Shown here piece by piece: positions 1 through 10,843 of a DNA stretch of 64,000 nt. The position numbers and the translations under genes were made by a program. The stretch covers positions 218,434,484 to 218,498,483 of the forward strand of contig CAXKWD010000001.1 in assembly GCA_964059195.1 (NCBI GenBank), written 5' to 3'. The notes beneath the pieces were generated by a model. It made no database searches. It was not told the origin of the DNA and was given only the letters and a program-made list of their open reading frames with translations. Positions within the stretch are counted from its first letter, which is position 1, and each line of letters starts with the position of its first letter. The DNA is from Ectobius pallidus (taxonomy: Eukaryota > Arthropoda > Insecta > Blattodea > Ectobiidae).

Positions 1-418
1 AACGTGTAAAATATTGAATGTGAAAAAAATTGTGCAAAATATTTTCTGCCGTTTATTTTAAATTAATTTACGGGCAAAGATTTTCAAAACAAGGGGCTCA
101 AATCAGGGTTTAAAAAATCGATATTGCTGAGCCATTCTTAAAGATATAGTCAAATACTTTTTTTAATTTTACTTGTAAAAGCATGCCCTACAAAGTATCT
201 AAAACAGAAGTTTTATTATAATATAGGTCCGTACATTTGAAAAAAAGAAAGAAAGAAGGCAATTCAATTTTTAAAAAGCAGACATGTATAATTTTACATT
301 GGAATCAATTTTAAAGATTATATTATCAGAAAGGTTTTCTAAAAATTTAGAACATTTGTAGTCGAAATTACGAGTATTTGGAAGATGTATCAATTTTAGT
401 TTGGCAATGTGACTTAAA
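1..418. other. Unassigned AT-rich sequence
   Basis: No reading frame, repeat family or structured signal recognised. A short A-rich stretch with GAAA repeats lies near 241-258. Confidence 0.5.
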
Positions 419-1280
419 ATAAAATCAGGTATACTGATATATCAAAGTGCTAGAATGCTTTTGTTTAATCAGTGATAATTGCAATTATGATATGCAGAAA
501 ATAAGTTATTTTTGTTATCGATATTCGAGTTAAGCTCCAGATGGATTCATTAAGCATGGCTTATGGAAGAACAAGATCTAGTTTGATAAGCATATGTGAA
601 GGAATATGTGGGTAGTATTATTTGTAAAAGCGAACTCTATTGCAACTTCCAAAGCCGTACATGGACACTGTAAAACATTAAGTTGTCATGAGAACTTATT
701 TGCATTTCATATATTCCTAGTAATATATTACCATAAAATAGTCACTAAATTGAGCAATGTTTCAGTACCGGTGAATAGATTTGGTCCATTATCTATAGAC
801 TTCTGTCCATGTGTCTGTACGCGCGATAACTCAAATACACTTTATCGGATTTTCATGATACTTGGTATACGCATTTATAACGTCCATGGGAAGAAGGCTA
901 CATATTTTGGACCAAATTGATTGACCGTCACTGGAGTAATACCCAATTTATAGTCTATTTTATGGTAATATATTGGAAAGAATTTATCAAATGCGAATCA
1001 GTTCTCTTGGCTAAGTATTGTTTCACAGTGTTCATATACGGCTTTGGAAGTTGCAATACAGGTAGCTTTCACAAATACCACTACCCACATATTCCTTCAC
1101 ATATGCTTATCAAACTAGACCTTTGTTCTTCCGTAAGCCCTGATTAGTGAATCGATCTGGAGATGAACTCGGAAATCGATTAAAAAATAACTTATTTTCT
1201 GCATATCATAGTTGCAATTATCTCTGATTAAACAAAAGCATTTTGGCACTTTCTTAGATCAGTTTACTTATTTGATTTAT
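419..1280. mobile_element. Family A element, inverted dimer (A1)
   Basis: Two copies of the same dispersed repeat lie tail to tail. The left arm (419-804) is minus strand and the right arm (about 804-1280) is plus strand, so the unit folds back on itself. Family A is about 530-700 bp. It starts near AAGTGCCAGAATG and carries CATTCTGGCACTT near its other end, which act as terminal inverted repeats, followed by a conserved tail reading TTTACCTGATTTTATT. Its left part holds GTCTGTCTGTCCG runs and a GTACGCGCGATAACTC motif. It appears non-coding, and small ORFs across it are incidental. I infer a MITE-like, non-autonomous DNA element, but no target duplication was clear. Confidence 0.75.
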
Positions 1281-1417
1281 ATCCACAACGGCTGAACACT
1301 GAAACATCTTCATACCTGTAGCTTAAAAAAAAAACGCAACGATTGGGTGTTTATAAGGTAGGCGTACGTATGAGCAAAAGGAGATACGAAAACATTGAAT
1401 AGGCTACTTATATGTGG

Positions 1418-2464
1418 GGTTCGGATGTTTACGGCATCTCATATTTTTATCCTGACCTCCGTTCATTAAACATGAATTGTATATTTGTTATCCTAATCGT
1501 ACCGTTTTAATTTTGCATATAAAGTCATATTTTGGTCATTTTCATTTTATTGTCATATTTTAGTTATAAATTCGGTAAAAGAGCACAATTATTATACAGT
1601 GTATGTACCACATAGTCAAGTTAAATTTGAAATTTATTTGATTAATTTCATGTTTATGTCCACCGCTGTGGCTCAGGGGATGCGTTCAATCCTCTCACGC
1701 AGCGGGCCCGGGTTAGATTCCTGGTCGGGACAAGTTACCTAGGTGCGGTTTTTCCGGGGTTTTCCCTCACCTTTGAGACAAATGTCAGGTAACTTTAGGC
1801 CCTTGTGGTCCCCGGATATCATCTGGCCGTCATTATCATCTTCATCCCCATTCTCGCCTTGTTCTGAGTGAGTGTGTGTGTGATTGGTGTGTATCGTCCT
1901 ATGTGTTCGTGTTGTCTCGGAGGTGGCCCCGCGTTGGGCTGATCACTCATCCGGGGAGGCCCTCCATGTCCTTGTCTGGTCAAAAAAGTATGTATGTGTT
2001 TCAAAGATAATCCCTCTCCCGACAGGTCGCGGCCCTGTAAGGCCCGGGCGGCTTGGGTCGCTTAAATCCTAAATGGGAGAGGTAAAACTACGACTGAGAG
2101 ACAGAATTTCATGTTTATGCCAAATTAATAGGTAAATAAATTTTAAAATTAATGCAATTGTTCATATTTTGTTCATATTTTATAGGTCTACAACATAATA
2201 CGAGTATTTGGAGCTAATAAAACGAGCAGACAGGAGTAGGCCTAAATTATTTAAAAATAGAAGTTCATTAAAAGTAAAACTGTAAATCACTAAAAAAAAT
2301 TAAAAGGTGATTATCCGATTGGATTATGTGATGTGAGAATTTAGTGTCTTTAAAAGTTTTAAATTGGAACATTTAGTTTTTGAAAATACGTTATTTTTTT
2401 AGGTCATATTTAGGATTTTTTATGGTCATATTTTCCACTTTTTTAGGTCATAAATACCCGAACC
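1418..2464. mobile_element. TAGGT-type TIR element (H), split by a SINE
   Basis: The ends read GGTTCGGATGTTTA and TAAATACCCGAACC, inverted repeats matching at 12 of 14 positions. The interior is T-rich and repeats TTTAGGTCATATTT-like motifs in its right part and GGTCAT motifs in its left part, as in the hAT-type elements E and G of this window. A SINE occupies 1659-2104, so the element alone is about 590 bp. No matching 8-bp target duplication was seen at the outer ends, so the class is by resemblance only. Confidence 0.55.
1659..2104 (+). mobile_element. tRNA-derived SINE, full length (SINE1)
   Basis: Starts TCCACCGCTGTGGCTCAGGG. It has a tRNA-like head with an A box near GTGGCTCAGGGGATGCG and a B box near GGGTTAGATTCC, which would drive Pol III transcription. 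The roughly 370-bp body ends in GGGAGAGGTAAAACTACGA. A perfect 15-bp target duplication, AATTTCATGTTTATG, flanks it (1644-1658 and 2105-2119), the mark of LINE-mediated insertion. Related copies lie at 27596, 36217, 36823 and 41308. ORFs reading across the body recur in each copy because the SINE recurs, not because it is coding. Confidence 0.9.
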
Positions 2465-2983
2465 GTAATCATAGGGCACTTACTCCACTGATTGTAAACA
2501 ACTCCACAATGATGTATAGTCCGAATGAAAACAGGAGTTAAACGGTTATGTAATAGAATAATACACTTGTTGTAAGCCTGCTCTCAAGGAATGTTTTAAC
2601 AATTACTTTCGCATACAGTACTATGTAATTATTTGTAAATTGAAACACTAATTTTATTTAATATCTTACATCTGGTTTATAATTAGTTTGTGTACTCTGT
2701 ATTTACCGAATTTCAGCATATCTCTAATCATTTTATGCGCTCATACGTAATTCATGCAGATCTAATTCGCGCCTACAGAACATTGTGAGAACAAGACTTT
2801 TAATATCGTCGGCATTAGTGTCTTCATGCTTCATTGGAGGCGAGATAATGTGTTTGTTTGCTACTAAAACTAATTTGTGAGACGTAATATCTATTTCAAT
2901 TACGTTGCTTTTATTTCCTTCTACAAAACAACTTACAAAATAAAGAAAAGATATATGGTACAATTTGGTTAAGTTTAGTCTCA
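2465..2983. other. Unassigned sequence
   Basis: AT-rich. It contains an 83-codon minus-strand ORF (2733-2984) with no recognisable motif. I see no repeat shared with the rest of the window. Confidence 0.4.
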
Positions 2984-3345
2984 TCTATAATAATAAGAGG
3001 AAGTGTTTGTTTGTACGCGATAATCAGCTAAATCTACTGCAGACAGAAATCTTAAATTTTAAACGTATATGAAGGGTGGACGAATGCACCTCGAAGCCGG
3101 ATTTTTAATTTTCGCTTTCGTTCGCGAGCTACGAATGAAAAACTGGCAGAAAACTTGATTTTTTTCGCTATTGAAGCATCAGTTTTTGGTAATCCGTTTC
3201 ATTTGTCAAATCCGTTTCAGGTGGCTTTGTCATTTTTTTTTTTTTGCATAACTCGGAAATAAAAGCATTGCGATTTTTTCATCATATTGCTTGGAATTAC
3301 CGATCGCTTCAATTTTGTGAGCTCACCCTGGTCGATTCATTTATT

Positions 3346-4254
3346 AAGTGCCAGTATGGTACTTTATGAGATTGTGTGGGGGACGAAAAAATGTCTATCC
3401 GTCTGTCTGTCTGTCCGTCCGTCTGTCCGTGCGTCTGTACGCACCATAACTCAAGTACGCTTTTTCGGATTTTCATGAAACTTGGTATAAACATTCATAA
3501 TGTCGATGGGAAGAACCCTATTGATATTGAACCAAATCGGTTCACCGGTACCGGAGTAATGCCCAATTTAGTGCCTATTTTAATATTAGTGCCCATTTCA
3601 TAGAAAGGCGCCATCACTCAAATACGCTGTAACGGATTTTCATTAAACTTGGTATACCCATTTATGACGTCCATGAAAAGTGCCCTATTGAATTTGAACC
3701 TAATCTGTTGACCGGTACCGGAGTAAAACCCAATTTAGTGTATATTTTAAAGACGCGGTAACTCAAATACGCTTCACCGGATTTTTATGAAACTTGGTAT
3801 ACACATTTACAATGTCCATGGGAAGACGTCTATTCATAATGGATAAAATCGGTTGATCTGTTTCGGAGTAATGCTCAATTTAGTGCCTATTTTATGGCAA
3901 TATACGTATTAGAAAGAATTTATAAAAAAATGAAAATCAGTTATCTTGACAACATAGCCTATTGTTTTACTGTGATCTTATAAGGCCTTGGAAATTAAAA
4001 TACAGGTAGCTATGACAAAAAACACTATTGTTTTACATGCGCTTATCCAACTAGACCGTTAAAATGACCCAGGTGGCCGAGATGGTAGACCTTTCTTCTT
4101 CCGTAAGCCCTGCTTAATGAATAAATCTGGAGCTTAACTTGGAAATCAATTTAAAAAAAAAACATATTCTGCATATCATAATTGCAGTCATAACTGATTA
4201 AACAAAAACATACTGGCACTTTTTTACATCAGTTTACCTGATTTTTATTTATAA
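3346..4254 (+). mobile_element. Family A element (A2), expanded copy
   Basis: Starts TTATTAAGTGCCAGTATGG and runs to the family tail TTTACCTGATTTTTATTT. It is longer than other A copies because a section of about 150 bp occurs three times in tandem (3430-3905). Near 4073-4097 it carries a GGTGGCCGAGATGGTAGAC stretch absent from other copies, which resembles a tRNA-like SINE head. It sits inside Helitron f1 and abuts Helitron b. Confidence 0.75.
3430..3905 (+). repeat. Three tandem copies of a ~150-bp family A segment
   Basis: Each unit contains an ACTCAAATACGCT block, then AAACTTGGTATA, then GTCCATG or GTCGATG, then CGGAGTAA and CAATTTAGTG. Units run about 3430-3605, 3606-3755 and 3756-3905. 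Other A copies have one unit. The units have diverged from each other, so the expansion is not recent. Confidence 0.75.
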
Positions 4255-5248
4255 CTAGCTGAAAAGGCCCGGCGTCGCCCGGGCTTTGTATTTTGTAATT
4301 TGAAATTAACTTTTGGAGGGCTTTCGATTTTGAAACTCTAGGTGCTTATATAATATGTATGTAAAACTTGAAATGAAGAAAAAGATTTATCACACTCAAA
4401 CTATTCCATTAGAAAACGCTAGATATAGCTTTTTATGGCTCATAGAGGATGTCGAAAGCTGCATTCCGTTGCTTCTACACATCATGCTTGGGACGATTTG
4501 AAATAAGAAGAAACATAAATTAAATAAGATTGTATTGACTTGACGGAAAATTTTATTTCTCATTCTCATGTTACCATACAACCGTTTCGGTTCTGAAATA
4601 AGAGAAATGCAGTATCACTTTCATACTTTCCTCCCCTAAAACCCGGGACATAAAATACTGCGAGCATAGGACTCAAAATGTTCCATCCCATGCTTAGGGT
4701 CTTATTTCTCAACTAATACAAAGCATACAGCTATGGATAACGTATAAGCGGAAAGGATTGTTTACCTACTTCTGATATAGCATACTCACACACTTAAGTT
4801 ATCCCTGCATTACGACCTCTTATTCTACATCAAAATGTGAATTGAGAAAATATTTCTTGTGTCGAGGGTAGAGAAAGTTATGTGACTGCATTACAATGTG
4901 CTTTATTCTCGTGGATTTTATTCTTCAAGAATTATTTTTACAAAACGTTAGCATCAGAATTCGTTAAAGTCCAATGTTATGTAATGTCCAGAGCCCTATA
5001 TGAACTGTGTAAACAATACACTGTTGTCTTGACAACTGAATGGGATTTCATTTTGTTTGCATAATATTCTCAGAAATTATATAATTTTCAAGGGAAGGAC
5101 TGATTTGTTTCAATTTTAATGTTGACAGCTATACTTCCCGGGCTTAACTGGCTATGTGTGCAAAGTGTCGTGTAAATTGGTAAAGAAATGTAGATTTGTA
5201 TAAGGAACAAACATACATACATACACACTTTCGATTTTATATATTAGA
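4255..5248 (-). mobile_element. Helitron b, minus strand
   Basis: On the minus strand the 5' end is A|TCTAATATATAAAATCG at 5248 and the 3' end carries the hairpin CCCGGGCGACGCCGGG and then TTTTCAGCTAG|T at 4255. All expected Helitron marks are present: TC start, GC-rich hairpin close to the 3' end, CTAG terminus, and A/T flanks without target duplication. It is 994 bp, without a Rep/helicase ORF, hence non-autonomous. It is a close relative of 53675-54674. Confidence 0.85.
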
Positions 5249-5565
5249 TGTCAAGGCATGTAGACATCTGAAATTCTCTACATAGACGGAAGAGGGATAA
5301 TGAATGTAGGCCTAATGTGCAAACATTGATCGATTTGGACGGAACTCATAGGCTAATGTAGGGGTTTTATGGGCTAGAGAGCTCGAATCTGAGGTCTTTC
5401 TCCCAAGCAGCGTTTCTAACCGTGGAATGCACTCCAAAGCCGGATTTTTAGCTATGAATGTTTCGCGTGCAAGTGTTAATAAATATAGTGTTTTAATTAT
5501 TTTGCTCTTAATTTTTATTCTTAGAATTAATTATCGTGGGTGAAATCGCGGGGACCTGCTTGTAG

Positions 5566-6020
5566 TTTAAGAATTAAGAAATCACATTGTGCACATTATG
5601 AAAATTTAATAAAAATACAGGTTTAAGCTTTTTGCTCTGACTTGTGATGGTCTTATTTTCTTCTTGGGTTCACTAGGGAATAATGACAAAAACTCATAAG
5701 CAATAAGTCGTGAATTCAGATTAAATATACATTTTTTTAAATCTGTTACAGTTACATAACTTTCTTCACCTTAAGTATGGGCTAAGGTTAGGATGTTCAA
5801 TACCTGTCATGTTTTTTCTTGATTAGATTGAACGTTTCTCACTTTTAGGCATAGTCCTATTATTTTCCCGTCCAACACAGATTACAGAATCTCATAACGT
5901 ACCATTCTGGCATTTAATATTGTAAGAGTACCAAACAAAGAAAGCACGAAGAAATTACAGAAATAAATAAAAAAAATAAACATTAAAGACCCAGCCTTAA
6001 AGGTGTAGTAGCCTATAGGT
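5566..6020. other. Unassigned AT-rich sequence
   Basis: Nothing recognised. A G-rich run at its right edge belongs to the next element. Confidence 0.4.
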
Positions 6021-6241
6021 AGGGGGGGGGGGAAGGCGGACCTACTAAAATATCCAATTTGCCAATATGAGCCACTAGGCATGCCTAGAACCCGCTAGGC
6101 ACTTAATTACTTAATGAAACTTAATAATTTAATAAAATATCTAAGTTGCCGATATGAGCCACTGCGCTTGCCCAGTGGGTTCTAGGCATGCGTAGTGGCT
6201 CATATCGGCAACTTAGATATTTTAATAGGTCCGCTTTTTTT
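6021..6241. mobile_element. Short foldback element (Y), GGCGGACC family
   Basis: The left end is a G run followed by GGCGGACCTACTAAAATATC. The right end is the inverse, ending TAGGTCCGCTTTTTTT. A block containing GATATGAGCCACT occurs three times, twice forward and once inverted, so the element forms a long hairpin. The same termini and the ATATCGGCAACTTAGATATTTTA block occur at 45851-46114. Non-coding. Confidence 0.7.
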
Positions 6242-6536
6242 CACAATATCTTTAAACTGGCATCTTCCTATCCTAATTTATTATTGTATTTTCGTTGTCC
6301 TTGTATATTTAGACTTGAAACTATGCGCTATACTTGGGAGGAGCATGTAATCGGGCACTTCAGCTTTATCGTTTTGGCCTTCAGCCTGTTGATTCATCTG
6401 AGTGCCGTGCCTAAAACGGAAGAGCATGGCACCTTGATCTGAAATATCTTCATTCAGTAAATTCCTTTAGCAGATTCACTCAAGTATGCATACCGTAGTA
6501 TCGAGATTCAAGGGTAGAATACTTAATTTCGATATA

Positions 6537-7072
6537 AGTTAAATGCCAGAATGGTACTTTATGAGATTGTGTGGGGGACGGGAAAATCTCTGTCTGTCTG
6601 TCCATTGTGTCTGTACGCGCGATAACTCAAATACGCTTTATAGGATTTTCATGAAACTTGGTGCACGCATTTATGACGTCCATGGGAAGAAGCCTATTGA
6701 TATTGGACCAAATCGGTTGAACTGTACCGGAGTAAAGCACAATTTAGTGCCTATTTTATGGTGATGTATTAGAAAGAATTTATGCAAGTCATTTCTCATT
6801 GCAATATATTGTTTTACACTGTTCAGATACGGTTTTGGAAGTTGCAATACAGTTAGCTTTGACAAATAACACCACCCACATGTTCCTTCACATATGCTTA
6901 TCAAACTTCAGAGCTTTGTTCTTCCGTAAACTCTGCTTAAAGAATCGATCTGGATCTTAACTCGGAAATCAATTAAAAAATAACTTATTTTCTGCATGTA
7001 TATAATTGCAATGATCACTTATTAAACAAAAGCATTCTAGCACTTTGTTACATCAGTTTACCTGATTTTATT
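6537..7072 (+). mobile_element. Family A element, single copy (A3)
   Basis: Begins AAATGCCAGAATGGTACTTT and ends CATTCTAGCACTTTG followed by the family tail. It is about 535 bp and is the cleanest single-unit copy, useful as the family reference. Confidence 0.8.
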
Positions 7073-7788
7073 TACCATGGCATACATTGAATATAATAAT
7101 ATTTGCTGGTGAAATTTTACCACATCAAACTTATTTATGTCTTTATTTTATTTTTTATTCCATAATATTGACTTAACGCTTTCGTTCCCAGCACCTAAGT
7201 TGTAATGCGATTGCTTACGCCTTTGCGTAAGTAATTAATGAATCGATCGCCACCATGATTAAAATAACTACTTTTTTCTTTCGGTATTCCGAGCAACTTT
7301 ACCACCATTTCGAACATATAAGTAATATTTTTATTATTCCCTATTGTAGCAAAAATCATATGCAATACACATGCGTTAACTGCATTGGAGAATCGGAAAT
7401 TAAAAAAAAAATCATTTTCGGCTCGTCTTTCAAACTTTTCCTAGATTCTCCGATGATAAAACTTGTAATCTTGTATCGCAATCTCTTATTTCCTTTGTTT
7501 CATAAAACTGAATACTTTTTCGACCGGTGTCTGTGCTCATTGCAATAAATTTAGCATCACTGCTGGCGAATCTGTGTAGTTAACAGAATGGTGGACAGAA
7601 GTTAGCTATATTTATTGGTCTTAAAGTTGCCAGACGTGTCTGAGGCTGTGCTGTAACCCTGTGGGCAATAGTTTACGATCACTCCAACTTACTCAGACAA
7701 CTAAGCTATTTGTCCTTGGCTTTATGGCACATCTGCCTCTATCTTCTTTGTTTTCGTAGCTTTTAATTTTAAATGCTGACATTATTAA
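7073..7788. other. Unassigned sequence
   Basis: Contains a 97-codon plus-strand ORF (7255-7548). Its composition is low-complexity and rich in Phe, Ile, Lys and Tyr, with no family motif. I do not consider it a gene. Confidence 0.4.
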
Positions 7789-8320
7789 GTGCCAGAATGG
7801 TACTTTATGAAATTGTGTGGGGGACGAGAAAATGTATGTCTGTCCGCATGTCTGTACGCGCGATAACTCAAATACGCTTTATCGGATTTTCATGAAACTT
7901 GGTATACACATTTATACCGTCTATGAGAAGAAGCCTATTGATTTTGGACCAAATATATTGACCACTACCGGGGTAATGTTCAATTTAGTGCCTATGTTAT
8001 GCTAGTATATATTAGAAAGAATTTATCAAATTAAATCAGTTCTCATGACAATATATTGTTTTAGAGTGTTCATATACGGCTGTGGAAGTTGCAATACAGT
8101 TAGCTTTGACAAATAACACTAACCACATATTCCTTCGCATATACTTATCAAAATAGAACTTTGTTCTTCCGTAAGCCGTGCTTAATGAATCGATTTAGAG
8201 CTTAACTCGGAAATCGATTTAAAAAAAAAAAAAACTTATTTCTGAATTTCATAATTGCAATTATCACTGATTAAACAAAAGCATTTTGGCACTTTGTTAC
8301 AGTTTACCTGATTTTATTAC
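7789..8320 (+). mobile_element. Family A element (A4)
   Basis: Begins ATTATTAAGTGCCAGAATGG and ends GCATTTTGGCACTTTGTTAC plus the tail. Single-unit copy, about 530 bp, with an extended A run at 8221-8234. Confidence 0.8.
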
Positions 8321-8517
8321 TTTTGTAGCATTTCTTTAAACAGTAGACCTCGCGGAAAAAAGTATGCTCCTCATCTTGAAACGGAAACAAAAATCTGATG
8401 TGAAACACATAACTTCCTGTACCCAAATAAAAGTTAGGACCTTAGTATAATATAATATATTACGTATGACATCCTCGTCATGTAAATTGGTTGTAATAAT
8501 GAGACGGTCGTTACCAC

Positions 8518-8867
8518 ATCGCATCCCCGCAGGATTCACAACCAAAATATGGATGGGAAAGACTTCCCCACCCATCATACAGTCCTGATTTGAGCCCACC
8601 AGACTTGGTTTGTTTCACAAATTGAAGGAACCACTCCGTGGAAAACGTTTTGTTACAATTGATGAAGCTTCCAGTGAGGTGACCTGAGTAATCAGACAGC
8701 TCAACAACGAAGGTGCCCTATCCAGAATAAAAAAATTGCCAAAGCGTTGGGAAGCTGTCATAAGCAAGAATGAAGATTATATTGAAGGCCTGTTAAGGTA
8801 TTTTGTAAAATAAGTTATTTTCTTTAATTGTATCTTATAGTGTGCAGAACTTTTGAAATGACCCTCG
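8518..8867 (+). pseudogene. Mariner transposase C-terminal relic
   Basis: Reading forward gives KYGWERLPHPSYSPDLSPPD, the mariner block around the third catalytic acidic residue of the DDE/D domain. A frameshift near 8613 is followed by LKEPLRGKRFVTIDEAS, an in-frame stop, then QLNNEGALSRIKKLPKRWEA and a terminal stop at 8811. The 3' inverted-repeat end reads CTTTTGAAATGACCCTCG followed by TA at 8868. The upstream two-thirds of the gene is missing or unrecognisable. It is dead because of one frameshift, one internal stop and no N-terminal DNA-binding domain. Confidence 0.85.
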
Positions 8868-8969
8868 TATTTTTGCAAATAGTATTTTTAGATTCAGGGC
8901 ACATCAAAAACTCTGATTCGAAATTCGGGGTCGAACACAATACTTAGGCCTATATATATTTATTTATTT

Positions 8970-9282
8970 CAACTGTGTTTATACTCCTTTTAGCTTCGAG
9001 GCTATATCAGGAGTTCGCTATTGAGGAACTATTGATTGTCAATTGTATCTATTGTCAATGTATTTTAATGGAGTAAATTTCAACTGATATTAGTTTAAAT
9101 TGATATGATATAGGATGAAATGGTGAGGATGATTCATGGTATGTAAATATCCAATTCGGCATTTGCCTTTACGAGTGGGGAAACCATGAAAACACACATG
9201 TCAAATTTGCTGGTCACGGGATTTGAACCTGGGAGCTCCCGAAAGCGAGTCCAAGAGGTTACCATCTCGGCCACCTCGCTCG
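8970..9282 (-). mobile_element. tRNA(Ser/Leu)-like SINE, copy 1
   Basis: On the minus strand the head starts GCGAGGTGGCCGAGATGGTA and carries a B box GGTTCAAATCCC, as in class II tRNAs. A body of about 240 bp follows, shared with 54708-55008 and including GAGGATGATTCATGGTATG. The matching body outside the tRNA-like part argues for a SINE rather than a tRNA gene. Confidence 0.75.
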
Positions 9283-9663
9283 CTCGGTGCGGGCAGAGGA
9301 AGTAATAATTGAATATCTTGTCGTTAAGAGCATTCTAACAAAATAATGGATTCATTCCGAGTATAACAAAACTATTCCGTTGCTAAGAAAAGTTGTAAAT
9401 AGAGAACTACGTAAGAATACTTGCGTTTCGAGAGGAGGGCAATGACTGAGTGCTATTCGTGTGCGACATTCAGAATGATTCAATTGCTAAGTCAACAACC
9501 TGGGTAACGAACATTTTTTACAAGGAAATATTTGCAGTTAATATTCACGAAGGTACTCACAGAACACATGAAAATACTTGGATCAAAAACCTTGAATTTA
9601 ATGATATAATTCATTCAGATATAGCTCTACCAGAAAGTGCAATTAGCTTATATAGAACTTATA
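9283..9663. other. Unassigned sequence
   Basis: Nothing recognised. The ORF at 9450-9743 runs from unique DNA into the mariner-derived element and has no family motif. Confidence 0.4.
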
Positions 9664-10350
9664 CGAGGGCCGTCCACAAAGTAAGTTTCCCTGGGGGACG
9701 TTTACAGAAACAAAACACAATTTCGTGGAAATACTTATTGTAACGGATACAGCAAGTGTTCAGCTATTTTTCAACATATTCGCCACAGGAATTGAAACAT
9801 TTGTCATACCGTGGAACCAATTCTTGAACACTTGTGTCATAGAAGTCTGCCGCCTGGGATTTGAACCATTGTGCGATAACGTTCCGTTTCTCTGTCAATC
9901 TCTACCATTCTCTGTCATTCACTGTCATTTCTTGAGGGGTAGGAAAAGATGAAAATCTCTGGGTACGCGGTCCGAGCTGTAGGGTGGAGGTTTAAACACC
10001 TCCCTGCAAGCCTCCTGCAAAAGTTCGGCTAGGAGATGTTTCAACTTCCACCCTACAGCCCGGACCTCGCTCCCAGTGATTTCCATCTTTTCCTACACCT
10101 CAATAAATGACAGAATGATAGAGAACCCGAGATGATTGTCACACAGGGGTTCATATTTCAGGCGGCAGACTTCTACGACACAATTGTTCTATAGTTGGGC
10201 CCACGGTATGATAGATGTCTGAATTCCGGTGGCGAATATGTTGAAAAATAGCAGAACACTTGCTGTATCCGTTGCAATAAATATTTCCACGAAATCGTGT
10301 GTTGTTTCTGTAAACGGCCCCAGGGAAACTTATTTTGTGGCCGCGCCTCG
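9664..10350. mobile_element. Palindromic mariner derivative (P1)
   Basis: The element is flanked by TA on both sides (9662-9663, 10351-10352). Its two halves are inverted copies of the 3' part of a mariner transposon. The outer ends read CGAGGGCCGTCCACAAAGTA and, on the other side, its inverse. The right half, forward, reads SPDLAPSDFHLFLHL; the left half encodes the same region on the minus strand. The loop at about 10000-10030 is short. Both halves carry stops, so no protein is made. Mobilisation by a mariner transposase recognising the ends is inferred. Confidence 0.9.
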
Positions 10351-10352
10351 TA

Positions 10353-10699
10353 TTATCATATTTTAAAAATAAATTAATAACGCAAGAGCTTTCATCCTGT
10401 GGATAATAAAAGGCTGTGAAGCATGAGCTAAGCTTCTGTGGTATTTAAGAGGACTATTTAGCGAATATATTTAAAAATAAGTGATTAAATGAGGACAAAA
10501 ATTGTAATGTAATAATTATAGCAAGAATATCAAAATATGTTGTTATTTGTTAATACTAAGATTATGTAAAACATAAACATGATATACTTATATAAAGCTA
10601 TAATGGTCACCTCTGTCCCGATTTGTCGCAAAAACTACTGAACTGATAGACCTGAAATTCTACATGAACATAGTTGTTATACCCGGAAAGGTTATAGGA
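10353..10699. other. Unassigned sequence
   Basis: AT-rich. Near 10605-10690 there is a GTCCCGATTTGTCGC...CTACATGAACATAG segment of unknown origin. Confidence 0.4.
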
Positions 10700-10843
10700 C
10701 TTGTTCACTAACCACCGTGTGTAGGCTAAGATGGATAGGTTGATTCAGACTGAAAAACTCAGTGCCATAGCAGGTATTTGAACCGGGATCTTCGGCTCTC
10801 TATGCCGCTGCTCTACCATTGAGCTACCATGGCAACGTGCCGG
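10700..10843 (-). mobile_element. tRNA-like SINE, second family, copy 1
   Basis: On the minus strand the head reads GCCATGGTAGCTCAATGGTA, then GAGCAGCGGC, with B box GGTTCAAATACC. The acceptor and D arms pair, but the T stem does not, so it is not a working tRNA gene. The 3' body (GCCTACACACGG) is shared with 34055-34185. Confidence 0.7.

Larger units (their letters stand above)
2984..5565 (+). mobile_element. Helitron-like element f1 with nested insertions
   Basis: The 5' end reads A|TCTATAATAATAAGAGG. The 3' part ends with ATTAATTATCGTGGGTGAAATCGC and a decayed CTAG-type end at about 5565. Two pieces (2984-3345 and 5249-5565) are separated by a family A element and a second Helitron. Both pieces align in order to the copy at 43660-44146, for example through CACCCTGGTCG and then CATAGACGG...AGAGGGATAATGAATG, which shows they were once joined. 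It is non-coding and non-autonomous. Helitrons normally insert between A and T, begin TC and end CTRR after a hairpin; the hairpin here is degenerate. Confidence 0.7.

Noticed and set aside
606..1147. ORFs of 104 and 76 codons, and similar VCTRDNSNTLYRIFMKLG-like peptides at 6543, 7817, 17103, 46651 and 47328
   Set aside because: They all fall in family A, where the same DNA recurs. The recurring peptide is a by-product of repeat copies; frames break differently in each and both strands show ORFs.
9213..9282. Candidate tRNA-Ser or tRNA-Leu gene
   Set aside because: The 240 bp beyond the tRNA-like part are repeated at 54708-55008, so this is a SINE head.
10765..10835. Candidate tRNA gene on the minus strand
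   Set aside because: Acceptor and D arms pair, but the T stem does not, and the sequence continues into a body shared with 34055-34185, as in a SINE.
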